From contig OY821745.1 in assembly GCA_963682055.1 (NCBI GenBank), positions 3,355,501 through 3,419,500 of the forward strand: a stretch of DNA of 64,000 nucleotides. Reading direction: 5' to 3'. Every line of letters starts with the position of its first letter. Position 1 is the stretch's first letter. The notes beneath the pieces were generated by a model. The model was not told the DNA's origin. It ran no database searches and worked only from the letters and a program-made list of their open reading frames with translations. The translations under genes were made by a program, and so were the position numbers. This document shows, piece by piece, positions 11,484-25,100 of this stretch. This DNA is from Primula veris (Eukaryota > Streptophyta > Magnoliopsida > Ericales > Primulaceae).

Positions 11484-12756
11484 TTAAAAAAATTTAAATT
11501 ACATATATAAAAAAAATAAAAATAAAATTGAAAATCGTCGTCAGGATGGTTATGGCCACCCCAGCCATCCCATAGATCCGCCCCCTGATTACATAGTCTA
11601 CATGTAAGCATTCTAATAAATTGTATCTTTCATCACATTATGTTGAATTTGTTAATTAACGATTGTAACTACACCATGAGGATAATCTACCTTTATCTGT
11701 TTTTGTCGTTAATAGTAACGATAGAGTGATGAACAAGAATACTTAGACCATAGGCAGTAATTTGTACTTTTCTGGTTTTTTCGTTTCTGACTATCCAGAT
11801 GGAAGGATTTGAAAATGGTCGTGTATATGTATTTTCGTTTTTCTAGCCTTTTGAATCTTGTTTCATAGGCAGTGATTCTTATATAAGCTTGTTATTTTGA
11901 TTAATGATAATAATGTTACTTTGGTGATTAAAAAAAATACTTAGACGGTTATACCATTACACAATAACGAATTGTTTTTTTTTTAATAGGAAGGTTTATT
12001 TCTTGAATCTTTCTTGTTAGAAGAAAAGTCTCTCCTTATAACTTTTGTTGCTACATCGACGAATAATTATAAATTGTTATATATTTTTTTCCTTCAGGTA
12101 ACAATTATAAATTGTCTCATTCAATAAGTTGTCTTAATCTGGACTTTTGTAATGTTCTTTTGAATATATATGTATATGAATTATGAGTCGTGACAATATA
12201 GAAATTGAAAAAGAATGTCATGAGGCAGGCAAGAATAATAACTATAATTTTACATTACGAAACTATGTGTAATTTTAACCGATCAATAACTTGTATCAAA
12301 ATTGTCCGAATAAAATTTTTTAAAAGTTAATCATATAGTTCAAACATTAAATTATATGATTTAGTTTTAAAAATTTTCATTTCGATAATTTTAATACATG
12401 TTATAATCCGTTTAAAATTGCATATAATTTCGTAGATGACAATTAATTGGGAAGAGTATAAGTTTTTGACTAGGGGACAATAAATGTAAACAGCAAAATG
12501 TCAAAATTCTGGTTGAATAAGTTGTGTTTTTGATATGGACCTTCTGAATATTGTATAGGAAAATATTAAGAAAGTCATAGGGGGGCTAATGATATCATAT
12601 GGATATAGCTTACGTTCATATATATATCTAGGTGATGGTTGAAAACGAAAAAATTAAAAGCGAAAATTTGTGACGATATGCTTAGGTGTAACAAAATAAT
12701 GAAGATGTAATATTGTTTATGGTGTAATTCTAAACCAGTTATGTTTAACTTCTGGT

Positions 12757-12797
12757 ATTCCTTCCGTCTCTAAATATAATTAAGAGACGAAAGGGAT
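12757..12797. repeat. Collapsed Stowaway-like MITE (termini only)
   Basis: CCTTCCGTCTCTAAAT is followed almost at once by its inverse, AAGAGACGAAAGG, with TA dinucleotides outside. This matches the terminal repeats of the full element at 40369-40601 with nearly all of the middle gone. Confidence 0.45.
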
Positions 12798-14493
12798 ATA
12801 TATAAACTTGTCAAAACACATCCCGAAGAAATATTGAAGATGCACTACTTGCTCGGAAAAGCTTGAAAAATTGTTTTGCTCGTAATTAGGAAATGGGGAA
12901 CCCTTATAAGTTGTCGTAAATGCGATAATTAATCAATGACTTGGAGAAGTTAATTTTTGCAATTGTGGATGGATGGGACGGGACGATGCGACTAGTAAAA
13001 TAAATACGTACAGTACAAGTTAAAAAATACGATCATGAGATTTCACAAAACTAGAATACTTTCGATATAATCGGTCAATTCTTTTGTTTTTAGGCTTTTG
13101 GGGTTTGAGTGCTCGTATAAGGGTTAGCCGGAAATTTTAGATTGCCCTTGCTAAACATAATATAATATTCCCAAGAAAGATACTCGCGCGCTACATATAA
13201 GAGACCAATCGTGTCATATTTTCAAAGCAAAATGAGTATTATCGTCGCAATTAAAAAGAATGGACCCAACAAATTTTTATCAAATATTAAGGAAGATATT
13301 TTTATTATCAAATTCATAAATAATCATTTGTATTGCAACTATGATTTAAAAGAAAATAGTACTATCAGTAATAATTCAACTACGAATCACGGGCGTAAAA
13401 AGCCTAAGGAACCAATCGAACCGATAGAATCAAAGCAAACCTACGATTAACTGTACGAAACAGATTATCTATCGCTTTGGTTTGCTGTAGAAACCCATAA
13501 TCAGATGTAATCGATTCGCGCGATTTGCAGTTTTAGTGTTTGAAGTCAAACCAAACTGAACTCAGACGATTACTTATACATACACCAACTTTTTTATGCA
13601 TATATAATTAAAAATATTTATCTAGTATTTACTTTTATAAATTGAATTATTATATCTTTGTAATTTACAAACTATATATCTCTTAAGTTTTTTTTGTTCT
13701 TTTCAAGTTTAAACTGATCGAACAAATCAAACCAATTACAATTGTTTTCGTTTGATTCAGTTTCAATTACTATTATTTTGAACCGATGACTTTCAATTAG
13801 CTCAACTTGTGTTTCTATCAAAAAACCGAGCCGGACGAACCGCGAATCCTCTACCAATCAAACACTACTTGATAAACTAAGTACATAAAGAAAAAAAGAA
13901 TCCAATTAAACGGAATCTTATGGTAAATATCCCAAATTATAATGACTAAGTTGTTAGTTGTACTTTAAAAAACAAAGTTGTTAGTTAAATTTTTATTCAC
14001 GCATATCTAATAGACCTGATTACACAATAATCTAGTAAGACAGATACGAATAGAGTTATAGAATATTATATTTGAGTTTTTATTTTATGAAATCGTCAAA
14101 TAAAATATATTAAAATTATTATTATTTTTTAAATATTTTTAATTAATATTTAAGTTTAACGTAGGCTCAACTAGACTTTCATAAGCATTATATTTTAGCT
14201 TTTATTTTTATTTTGGTTGGGGTGTAAAAAAATTTCTAAAAATTACATGAATGACTGTCTGTTAATTGGTCTGTTTGAGACAGTCTGACTTTATAGCATT
14301 ACTGCTTATTAGATCAAACTATAGAGAAGACTAGGAACAAATTTTCTCATGTTCGAATGCTCAAGTTTTCGTCAAGTTTTTGGTTTTTTTATATGTATTC
14401 TTAAAAAAAATCATTTTTTTAAAATCAATGTATTATTTTATTTCTAAATTATTTGTTAAAAAAAACTGTAAGCTTTGACAATTTATATATCAT

Positions 14494-14774
14494 TCTATTA
14501 TAATAAGTCAAAACAAGAGAAATGAGGCTACCCAATTTTGCCCAAATTTTCCAAAAATATTCTCACTATATTTTAATAATTACCAATATACATAATCTAA
14601 TTAATTACAATTTGTTCTCATTATATTTTACTAATTATGGATGTAGTCTAAATTAATTAACAATTCGTTTTAACCTACATAACTATAATAAATGATACCA
14701 AATCTGAATATTATGTTCAAAATAAAATATATCATTACGCGTTTCACACGCAACGCGTGAGTAACTTTTACTAG
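14494..14774 (+). mobile_element. Small non-autonomous Helitron (candidate)
   Basis: Starts TCTATTATAATAAG, the kind of 5' end common in plant Helitrons, and ends with a hairpin (CACGC-AAC-GCGTG) shortly before CTAG followed by T. This fits the 5'-TC...CTRR-3' rule with insertion next to T. A second copy with the same 5' start and hairpin lies at 45537. No coding capacity. Confidence 0.5.
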
Positions 14775-15141
14775 TATTTTTTATGTTTAATAGTTTGTTT
14801 GACAATTTATAAGATAATAATATTAATAAATACCAAAAAAATATAAAATATCAAAATTTACTGACTTTTTTGAACAAGCAATTTAAAAATAAAATAGTAC
14901 ATTGATTTAAAAAAAACAAAAAAAACAAAAAAAAACAAACAAACCGATAAACTGATGAAACTTGATCATTCGAATTTGAGGAAATTTTGAACCGGAAATA
15001 CGATAACACAATTAAATGAAGCAATTTACCAAGATTATTGTTTCCAACAAACTAAATCAAGAATACCAAGATTATACTAATCTTTCGATATAGTATATAA
15101 CAACCATTAAACCCTTCGTTTTCTTTCCATACAAAAATACA

Positions 15142-15146
15142 AATAC
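15142..15146. repeat. Target site duplication, left
   Basis: AATAC, repeated immediately after the 3' LTR at 22146-22150. Confidence 0.85.
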
Positions 15147-15349
15147 TGTTGTAAGATTATTGGACTCTTGGGCTTTTACTTAATGGGCCCAGATGGGCTT
15201 GTAACCCTAACCCTCTATCTATATAAAGAGGGCTAGGGGTCTTGTATTTATCATTCATTCACATATTCATTCATAATAAAGATCATACTGTTCTCCCATC
15301 TCTCTACTTCTGTCTCCCTAAATACCTAGCTAATAGTTGTATTACAACA
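15147..15349 (+). repeat. 5' LTR
   Basis: 203 bp, TGTTG...CAACA. Carries TATATAAA at 15220-15227 and AATAAA downstream. By eye it matches the 3' LTR at every base. Confidence 0.95.
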
Positions 15350-16280
15350 CGTTATCAGCACTGCTCTCGGAGATTGGAGTACGGATTCTGGGTTCAATAA
15401 ACCTTGAGGTTTATCCGGGTTTTATTAAGAATTTTGTTATATCGACCTTCACCAACATACCGTGCATAAGGTACCGTTTTTCAAAACTCATAAAACTAGC
15501 AACTGTATGTTTGTGTTACTACAGCTGCATGTTATACTTTGTTGAGAAGTTAATTTGGATGTTATGTAATCCTTTTAAAGTGACACAAAGGATGTGTTTA
15601 TTTCTGGTGTGAGAATCAGTGAGAATATATATATAATATGTAATCCTTTTGAGAACATGTATTATATATATGTAATACCGTGATACTGTGATACGTCCAT
15701 TACTATTTGCATGTAATTGTAAAATATGTATTAATCTGTCGGATTAAATCTGCAACAAACTGAAACGTATGTACTGATTTGTAATTCTCTGAAAGCTGTA
15801 AATTATTCTGTAAATTACTCAAGGACTAAACTGAAACTTGTCTGAAATTATGGACTGTATATGTAATAATGCTGTAAATAGATATATAGTTTGCTGAAAT
15901 TACACGCATGGTCCTGTAGTATAATACTTATACAAAAACAGTACATATGGTTGATAAAAATGCAATATTTGGTCAAGATTCACCCACATGCATAAATTAT
16001 ATATATTAAAAGGCAAGTGAATAAAAATTGCATGTTAATTAAATAAATTGATATGTTTCCATGAAAATTTAACCTCTTTGCATGTTAAAATATTTTTTTA
16101 CCATATATAGAATTGATTGGTAATTAAAAATATATTGCTTGCATGTTAAAACTATCATGTATAAAATTATTCATATGGCGATAAATATAGATAATTGATT
16201 GATATCTTGTTAGCATAATCATATCTTTTGATATTACCATATATATAAATATCACATATGCCAGTAAATTATTGGATTGG

Positions 16281-16391
16281 ATCTAATTGATTTGATATGT
16301 TAAAATCTTTATGGATTGATTGATAATCTTAAATTGATTTGATTTGATATGTTAGAATCTTTATGGATTGATTGATAATCTTAAAATTGAT
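16281..16391. repeat. About 50-bp tandem duplication inside the retrotransposon
   Basis: The block TGATTTGATATGTTA...GATTGATTGATAATCTTAAA is present twice in succession with one or two differences. Confidence 0.75.
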
Positions 16392-19300
16392 TTGTTTATA
16401 ACACCAAATCTACTGCATGATTAGATAGATCCTAAAATATATTTACTGCCTGTTTATATATGTGTGGTTATCTAGAAAAGATATACCTGTTATTTATTGC
16501 CATGAATGGTAAAATTGCGAAATCATATATATTCACATTTAAGTTGGAAAAATTATGAACCTTCCCCAAATAGGCTCACCTATTTGGATACGATGTCTAG
16601 GAAAGATATAGGCGGAAGTCGATATCCTAATGAGGTCGGGTTTTAAGTGGCATTCGTGCCCTCCACCCTCACCGTCTTTCCTGGTCGTTTTTCAAGTAGA
16701 GCTACCGAAAGGGGTTGACTAAATAATAATTTCCCCGAGTGTGTTTATATAGTGATGTATGTTTCGCCGAATTGGTGTCTCTGTATCGACCTGTCGTTCG
16801 ATCAATGAGAACCTATTCACATTACAAGCAAAACTATTTTTCGAACCTGTCGTTTCGAAATAAAGTTTATGATTGTGCAAACCATAAACATATAAACCAG
16901 TCGTTTTATATGATAAATAATCCAGAACTCCCAACACATGTTGGATGCCATCTATGATGAGAAAAATCGTAAAAACATACTTGCGAAATGACTGTTTAAA
17001 CGTTGATTTTAATCCGTCACCACATGTTACTCACCCTGATGTGTGAAAATGTGATGCCCAAATTTTTTTTGGATGCCATCTTTGATGAGTAAAACACGAG
17101 TTTGTTGTTACTCACCCTCGAGATGAATGTTAAGGCGTTGATTTTATTCCGCCGCCACATTTGAGACGCGATGACGTCTATGGTGAACAAATGTCTGAAA
17201 TTGACATATTGGAGCTATCCTTCACCAAAATACTAGCTTGGAAATTGTATTCCATAAGCAGTATCGTGAATTTATATTCACCATATTCCTTTATCGCCCA
17301 TCTGTTATTGGATAAAAAAAAATTACCCCGGTGAGTAGTTTTAATCCTATTGGGTCAATGGCAAATTGTTTGCCTGATATTAATGCTCTTCGTGTATATT
17401 TTTTTTTCACGAATCGAGAACCGAGACAAGTGTTATTTGCCTCGAACTGTCGCGATCCCGATGAATCGCCTAGCCAAGCGAGATTTTAGACAATCGTCAA
17501 AATCGAAAACCTGTGGCTCCAAGACAGTAATTGAAAGGAACAATATGACACGTTGTCACAAAGCAAGATATAATGCTCAAGGAGCCAACTCTATGCTATA
17601 AAGACAAAGGTCATGCACGGTTACTCCTTAAATAGTTCACAACTATTATAAAGGTGGAAAAACCGATGCTAATGTGGTTAAAGTTAATTGAAAGGAAACT
17701 ATTGAGACCCCCGATTTTGTGGCTCAAATGAGTTTGATACCTTTCTTTATTGATTTTGATAAATCATTGAGCCATTTTTTCGCTCATCTGGATTATGTTT
17801 TTCCATTTGGATTATGATTTTTCCATTTGGACATACTTTTGGATTATGGTTTGCCTGTTTACGAAATTTCTCGAAATAATTTAAAGTGTTTTGAGCAAAT
17901 TCCTTTGACAAATGTGACCAAACTTTAAATTATGAAATTTTAGGCAATACTTGTGGTGTAGTTGGTTTTTTAGAAATAGTGGGTAACAGTGTACCACATA
18001 ATTTCACCAACTATTTGCCTAAAAGAGTACTCAGTGACAACGATTCTGGACCTGTCGTTCCAAATCGAAATCTTTGGTAAAACCAAATTGATTTGTCAAG
18101 TATGAGGTCTTATACTCATGTAGGTCCTGCCGTACCTTGTTGAGTTATAAAATATTCGAGAAAACCAGTGTTACCTGGTAATAGCTCATGAAATAATTAA
18201 ATTTCTTTACATAGCCTCCATTCAATACGATCAAAAACGTATTTTAGAGGAGTTGAAATGTCTTTCAAGTGGTTGCTACCACATTTTTAAAGTATTTAAA
18301 GTTACCTTATCATTTCGCCTATCGTCGAAATGATAAATGATTTAGATGCTAAGACATGATTGTCTGTACTATCATTCGCCTGTCGTCGATTGATAAGAGC
18401 ATTTTGATATTGTGGCATTGACCGGATGAGATATTCCCGGGTCAAAAGACGATGCTTGATTTATAATCGCATCGCATTTGGATTTTATCTGAGAATATAT
18501 TTCGCGATTAATCCGAAATTCATGCCATTAATGCTCACTTTGAAAGACCAGTATGTGTAAAGATTACGAAATGAACTCGTAGAATTCTTGTAAAGAATTG
18601 AAGGAGTTATTGTGGACTTATCCAACCATAAGACGGACCATAAATATAAATGGTTATGGTTGATGCATCGACAATAGGTCACATGATTATTGTTGTCCAC
18701 AGAAATGCAGTATTTTCCAAACTTTTAGCCCTATCATTAAGTTGATGGCCCATGATCCGGATTATCCTGAAAAGTCTAGCCGACTTGATAATTCCGAAGA
18801 GTAATAATCGAAATTTCGATTTGAATTACTTGAGTTTGGAAATTGAAATTGAACATCCTGTCGATTATGTTCAGACCCAAAATGGACTCACGGAAAGTTT
18901 GATGATGCGACTGCAAATGATTGCACGCATTTCTTGGTCTTGCGCACCAAGATTTATATTTCCGTGTGGGGTTATGCTATTTTGCTGCATTGGTCCGTTA
19001 TGAGGCCCATAGACACTCAAACACCATATGCGTACCAGCTGGTTACTGGTTATGAGCCAGAAGTCTCATATTAACGCGTGTTTGGAGTGCTTAATTAATA
19101 TTTTGATTGAGCCGCTATAGCGTTCAAAATATGGACCTCTGAAGGGGACATAAGTCGATTATGAATCTCCTGCCTATCATTTGATAGAGTAACCTTGACA
19201 AGCGATCTCTTTACCGCATGATATGCGAAAGTGACATCGCTAAGACTGTTCTCCCCGTCGTTAGGGGGAGATTTGCACGTTACCGTTGATAAGGAACGAC

Positions 19301-21179
19301 GTGAAGTAACGTGGCATAACCCACTCAGTCTTAGTTTGATCCCAAAACTGCACTTAGTGATAAGTAAGTGCATAGACTCCCTCAAGTCTAACTAAATGCC
19401 AGACGCATTTAATGACTTTATGAGATGTCACGAGATCATTTATACCTGCTGCAAAATGCTTGCAAGGATAGACGTCCCTGTCGGACGCCGTGTTCCTGTC
19501 GTAACACGTTGCTTTGGCCGAACCCGCCAAGCAAAGGACGCTGTCGTCGGCCGTCAGTCTGTCGTCCTTCCCAAGATATGAGGAAGTTGACCGGTTCTTA
19601 ATTCGTTCAGCCCCAGAGGTGGTGAACTGAAACTCGTTTGTTGCACGAGATTATAAAGGATCAAGGAGATGTGTGATTTCCTCCTCATCCTAAGAATCTC
19701 GAAATATCTGTCGATCATGATATCTTAGACGATATTGAAACGAAACGAGACTGTCATTGATTACTTGTTCATATATTCGGTGACGACTGATAATATGAAC
19801 AAATTATGACAGAGAACCATGTACCATTGCCTGAAGTCAACGTAGAATAGACTGTACTAATGGAAACTTGCAATCCAAGTAGACTCCTTAGCGAAAGTGT
19901 GTTCGGACCTGTAGTTCCAACACCACCAATGTTAAACGAGTTCGTTTATTTGGTTATTCGTAAGGAAAAGTGATGAGAATAATGAGATTGTAGAATGCTC
20001 GCCTAGTAGCGCAAGGCTTCTCTCACACCTTGGAATTGATTACGAGATGGTTGATTTACTCGTAATGGACATTATAACAGTCCCCTACTTTACCAGTTTA
20101 GTAGTTTCCGAAAAACTGAGTATGCAGCCATGAATGTGGTCACAGTTTTATCTCTATGGGGATTTAGACAAAGCGATATAGATGAAGGTCCCTGTGTGAC
20201 TTCATAATGCTTAAATCAAGTAGTTTCTGACCACGGAACACGATCTCAATTGACTGAGACGTTCACTATATGGATTAATATAATCCGAGCGGATGTGGTA
20301 TACCGCCTAAGTGAGTACTTGATTAGCTTGGGATACTTGAACAAGTATTATGCCCTTGCGTGTTTTATTACGCGATCCATTTTTGGATTTGCCTTCGAGA
20401 TGAAGGATATTGGGAAGACACGGTAGTGACTCAACCTGATGATTGAGTTCCGTAAATATTGAATCTAAGTCCATGATTCAGACTACACCCAGAAGGTGTT
20501 ATGACGTTTTAGTCATCATGACGCTAAGTCGTCAGATTCTCCCATGATCGTTCGATCACTAGACATTGATATAGACCCAGTCCGTCCCTGATGAGACGAT
20601 GAAGAGATATTGAACCATAATGTTCATATCTAAGTACAATAAGCGCATCATTGTACTTGGTCTAATGTGCTAGGACGAACATCTCGTCTGTTGTGAATGG
20701 TATAGCTCGACACAACATCGCGCTAACACGCTGCCATCGAAATGGCACTAAAGACACATTCCCTTACCTTATGGTAATTTTGGAAGTGGGCTAGTTTATC
20801 CCATTTGCGTCATCGAGTGTACCTACCCCCTTCGGTACTCGAATTAACGCAACCCTTTTTCGGTTATACCGATGCCGGTTACTTATCAGACCCGTATAAG
20901 GGATATTCCTAACATGGTATGTCTTTACCATTAGGAATAAGGCGACATCTTGGAGGTCTTGGAATGACTCCAAGTGAATCACTCTGATCTATTCATGCTC
21001 TATGAGACGACTAGAGAGTGTATATGGCTTCGAGCTAGTATTAGTCATATTTGAATTACATATGTTCTGTCTCACGATCCAGATAAAACACTTGTCATAG
21101 AAGACAACTTGTTGTTATTGATCAAGAGAGACATGACTACATTATGCTATTTAGCATTTCTCGCCGAAATTAATCTTCA

Positions 21180-21440
21180 CAAATGAAGTTTAAGAGCATC
21201 CAGTTGAATGCTCGTTCTATTCCACATTAGATTTTCTTGCATCCAGTCGTATGTAAGTAAATGAGGCATCCAGTCGAATGCTCGTACTCTTTCTTGGAAT
21301 ATGAAATCTTTGCACCCAGTCGTGTGCAAGTGAGGGGGAGCATCCAGGTGAATGCTTATTGGACTAATTACTACTTAGTCGAAATTCTCGCACCCTGTTG
21401 TGTGCAAGTGAGGGGGAGCATCCAGTCGCATGCTCGTGTA
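21180..21440. repeat. Reiterated GCATCCAGTCG motif in the retrotransposon 3' region
   Basis: The phrase GCATCCAGTCG or close variants (GCACCCAGTCG, GCATCCAGGTG) appears about seven times at uneven spacing, each near TGCTCG or TGCAAGTGAGGGGGAG. Non-coding. Confidence 0.7.
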
Positions 21441-21942
21441 CTCTTTTTGTCCTTAGACCAAGGTTTTTTCCCACTGGGTTTTCCTTGGCAAGGTTTTTAG
21501 CGAGACACGTTCCTATCATATCTCACTTAAGATTGCCGAAATTAGGGGGAGTATCCTGTTGTATACTTCTTACCACTGTGTACTCTTTTGTCCTTCGACT
21601 AGAGATTTTTTCCCACTGGGTTTACTCTAGCAAGGTTTTGATGAGGCACCTGTTTTGTGGTTGATCCCTACTACTACCATTGTTGCACTCTTTTTCCTTC
21701 GATCAGAGATTTTCCCATTGGGTTTGCTCTGACAAGGTTTTGATGAGGCACACTGTTTTGTGGTTAGTTACTTACATGATATTTCGGCCTATATCATTCG
21801 GCTACACAGTTTCTCCTAGGTACCGGTTTTGTCCCACACTGGGTTTTCCGGCCTTAAGGTTTTTATGTGTTTAGCACTGCGAATGAACTCGACTCAGATC
21901 GACTGCATGAAGACGAAGAATTCAAGACGTCCAAAGGGGGAG

Positions 21943-22145
21943 TGTTGTAAGATTATTGGACTCTTGGGCTTTTACTTAATGGGCCCAGATGGGCTTGTAA
22001 CCCTAACCCTCTATCTATATAAAGAGGGCTAGGGGTCTTGTATTTATCATTCATTCACATATTCATTCATAATAAAGATCATACTGTTCTCCCATCTCTC
22101 TACTTCTGTCTCCCTAAATACCTAGCTAATAGTTGTATTACAACA
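21943..22145 (+). repeat. 3' LTR
   Basis: 203 bp, the same as the 5' LTR by eye, preceded by a polypurine tract at about 21932-21942 and followed by the AATAC duplication at 22146-22150. Confidence 0.95.
22016..22076 (+). promoter_or_regulatory. LTR TATA box and AATAAA reading toward the REM gene
   Basis: TATATAAA at 22016-22023 in the 3' LTR, preceded by CCCTAACCC (telo-box-like) at about 22001-22009. AATAAA at 22071-22076 is the LTR's likely polyadenylation signal. A transcript starting about 25-35 bp after the TATA box and escaping that signal would run into the REM start codon at 22198. Confidence 0.6.
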
Positions 22146-22197
22146 AATACAATATTTTTATTTTATTTCATCTCTCTCTATCTCTAGGCTACGTACA

Positions 22198-25100
22198 ATG
22201 GTGAAAACCTCCATAAATAACTGTTCTTCAAGGTTCTTCAAGGTTTATTTACCTGATAGATCTTCTAAAAAAATGGTACGTATTTATTTTCAAACTTCTT
22301 TCTTGAGTTATATTTAATAGTTTTTTTATTCTCTTAGTAGGTTATTTTTTATTACTACGTACAAAGTTTACTACACAGTTTAGGTCATTTAGTACAAAAC
22401 TTGAGACTTATAATAACTATAGATATAGTCATATAGAAAACCTGAGGATAAAATATCTTCAAGATTAGGTTTTATAGGCCGCCAGGCCCATCCGGCGCCT
22501 TTTTACGCGTAACCTTGTAACGATGCTAAGTTGATGTAGTGTAAACTGCATTATTCAACATCGATAGTTTAAGCTACGTTTGTGTTGTATATAACTATAT
22601 AGACACCATTCCTTAGTTAACCAATTTTTTAGGGTGAGTTATACCTATGAGATCGTTACAAAACTATAAAGAAAATTGGGCGCTTTTATAACTTTATATG
22701 TCCGAAAAAATTGATAACTTACGTTAAAAAAAAAAAATTATAGGAAAATTACAAAAATCGAAAGTTTATGTCATTTAGTACAAAACCCGAGACTTAATTA
22801 TAAAACAAACCTGAGGTTAAAATATCTTCAAGATTATGTTATAGGCAGGGCCGGTCCGGCTTCTTTTTACGCGTAAGTTGTACATTTTTTTTGGCGTTTC
22901 TTTAACGTTGCATGTCCAAAAAAATCGATAACTTACGTAAACAATTAAAATTACATGAAAATTACAAAATCCGAACTATGTCATAATTAAACAAACATTG
23001 TCTTTTACATTACACAAAATATGCTATCAAATGACATGGTTTCTTCTCCGATTTGCATGACAAAAAAAACCATACTCAGTTCTTAAAAAACCCGGCTAAG
23101 CAAGCGGGCTTGTTTGGCTTGCCTAGGAACCGGCCCTGGATATAGGTAACTGCTCAATGAAGCTGCATATTTTTACTTTTCATGTTTAACTTGATGGTCA
23201 GATGCTACAATGATATGTATCAATTCTTAAATAAAAAACTCAGATTGGAGTTTTTGATAATTAAGTTCGGAAGTATGTGTACTAAGCATTAACTTTTACT
23301 CTGATCAAAATTAGCATTCTCACACTTTTCTAATTTTGCAACTGAACTTTTGTTTTTCATTTTGTTTTTCAATTTCACTTTTTTTTTTAAACTGAACTTC
23401 CTAATTTAGATTTTATATACTAATGTTAAACCGAACTAATTGCTTGTTTTTGTGAGACCATACCCGGTGCCAAGTTTAAAGGGGAATTAAAAAGGTAAAC
23501 AGACACATTTACAGAAACATTGTGTAGTATGATGACCAAAGCTGTGACGGTTTAATATATGAGAACCAAAAATGGTAAAACTGAAACATAAGGATAAAAA
23601 ACTGTTATTTTGAACTATACCGATGATGATGCTATTTTCGGTTGAATCGTTTCACATAGGGTACCTGAAATTTTAAGGCAATCCCTGGCCGCAGCAATCG
23701 GTGGTTGTCAAATAAATTGAATATCATCGTGTGCTTGTGGCATATTTCCCCATGGAAGGGGTGTTTTGCAGAATACATCATTTTCTATAATAGTAGTAAC
23801 AAAAATAAACAAAATATTAGTGTTAATTAAGGGGGTAGATAAAAAAAAAACTGCACAATATAGTCCTGAATATGCTTGTTAATTAAGCCAGATTTTGTCA
23901 GTTACAATTAATGTTACATTGCAATGAGCTTGGTAGTTAATTTTCTTTTCTTTTTTGTGATTATGATGGTGAAATATCTGTACATTGTAAAATATTATTT
24001 GCATCAAATTGCAGTAGTACAGACACATATTTCTTATGCATTATTGTGTTATGAACTTATGAGCTTCATCTACTAACCTGTAGACGTTCGTGATACTCCC
24101 AACCCAAGTTTTAAAAAACTCGTTATGTTGCGCGAAATAGCATTTTTTAGGGAAAAAACGCATCGGAAAAATGCTATTTGGATGGAAAAACGCTAAATTC
24201 GCGCTATTAGGACTAAAAACGCAATAAGCGTGAAATTATTGGACTGATAACGTAAATAGCGAGTTTTTAAAACAGAATATAGTGGACCGGTAGTGTAAAT
24301 ACTGGCTGACCCCTGTAGTATATAACATGTCACAATTAGCCCATTTAGTATATAGCATGTCACAATTAGCCCATATAGTTAATAACATGTCACATATTCG
24401 CTTTTATAGTAAATAATATGTCACAAATTCCTCCATATACTAATTAATATATCAAAAAAACACATTTATCTCTAACTACTTTAAAAAAACTTAGATTTTT
24501 AACCAAACATATGTCTCTCTCTTTCTTTCCCAAAAAAACCACAACTAATTCTTTTAACTTTTAATTTTGTTAACATAATTAGTATAAATTGTATGACTAT
24601 AGTACTATATTGTTATATATTTAGGCAAAAAAAAAAAATACACCGCAAAACGCTACGTTGCTTCGCTATTTGCGATTTTAGCGTTTCTCTTGAAAGAATG
24701 CTATGCCAGCGATAACGCTATTTAAAACATTGCTCCCAACCCTTTACATATTAGATTGTTTATGTTAAGAGCTACAAGCAAATCCTATATCTTAACTGTT
24801 TAAGTTAGCCAATGCCACTATCACTGTCAAATTTATATGTTGGATATTAATTTAATTTACAGTAGCTTTTTTTAGTTTCAATCTTTGAGTAGTAAAGTAG
24901 AAAATTTGGAAGTTTTAGAGTGAACTCGAGAAACAGTATCTTATTTGAGAAGAAGTGTCGAGTCCTTAGTCATGTGTCCTACTCCGAACTCCTAAAACTT
25001 GCAGATGTTGATATTTTCACATCACCTTCTTTTTTAGTGATTCAAAATCAAATGACTACCACATGATGATTATATTCCTAAGTTCAGATACAATCTGAAG

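Larger units (their letters stand above)
11270..14493. other. AT-rich intergenic DNA with MITE remnants
   Basis: Contains a (TA)n run at 11439-11480, a degenerate Stowaway-like segment at about 12245-12450 sharing phrases with the element at 40369-40601, and a tiny terminal-repeat-only element at 12757-12797. I see no protein-coding gene. A 79-codon ORF at 13211 has no recognisable domain. Confidence 0.5.
15147..22145 (+). mobile_element. Copia-type LTR retrotransposon, interior decayed
   Basis: A complete 6999-bp element between two 203-bp LTRs and 5-bp AATAC duplications. Just inside the 5' LTR is CGTTATCAGCAC, the likely primer-binding region. A polypurine tract (AAAGGGGGAG) abuts the 3' LTR. 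The interior carries no long ORF, but integrase-like text is readable near 18868-18930 (QTQNGLTESLMMRLQMIAR) and 18960-19060 (LVTGYEPEVS), typical of Copia integrase cores. The last 700 bp have the repeated CACTGGGTTTT...CAAGGTTTT blocks common near the 3' end of plant Copia elements. Transcription runs on the + strand, judging by PPT, PBS and integrase frame. The Copia call rests on the integrase text; the lineage is not resolved. Confidence 0.9.
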
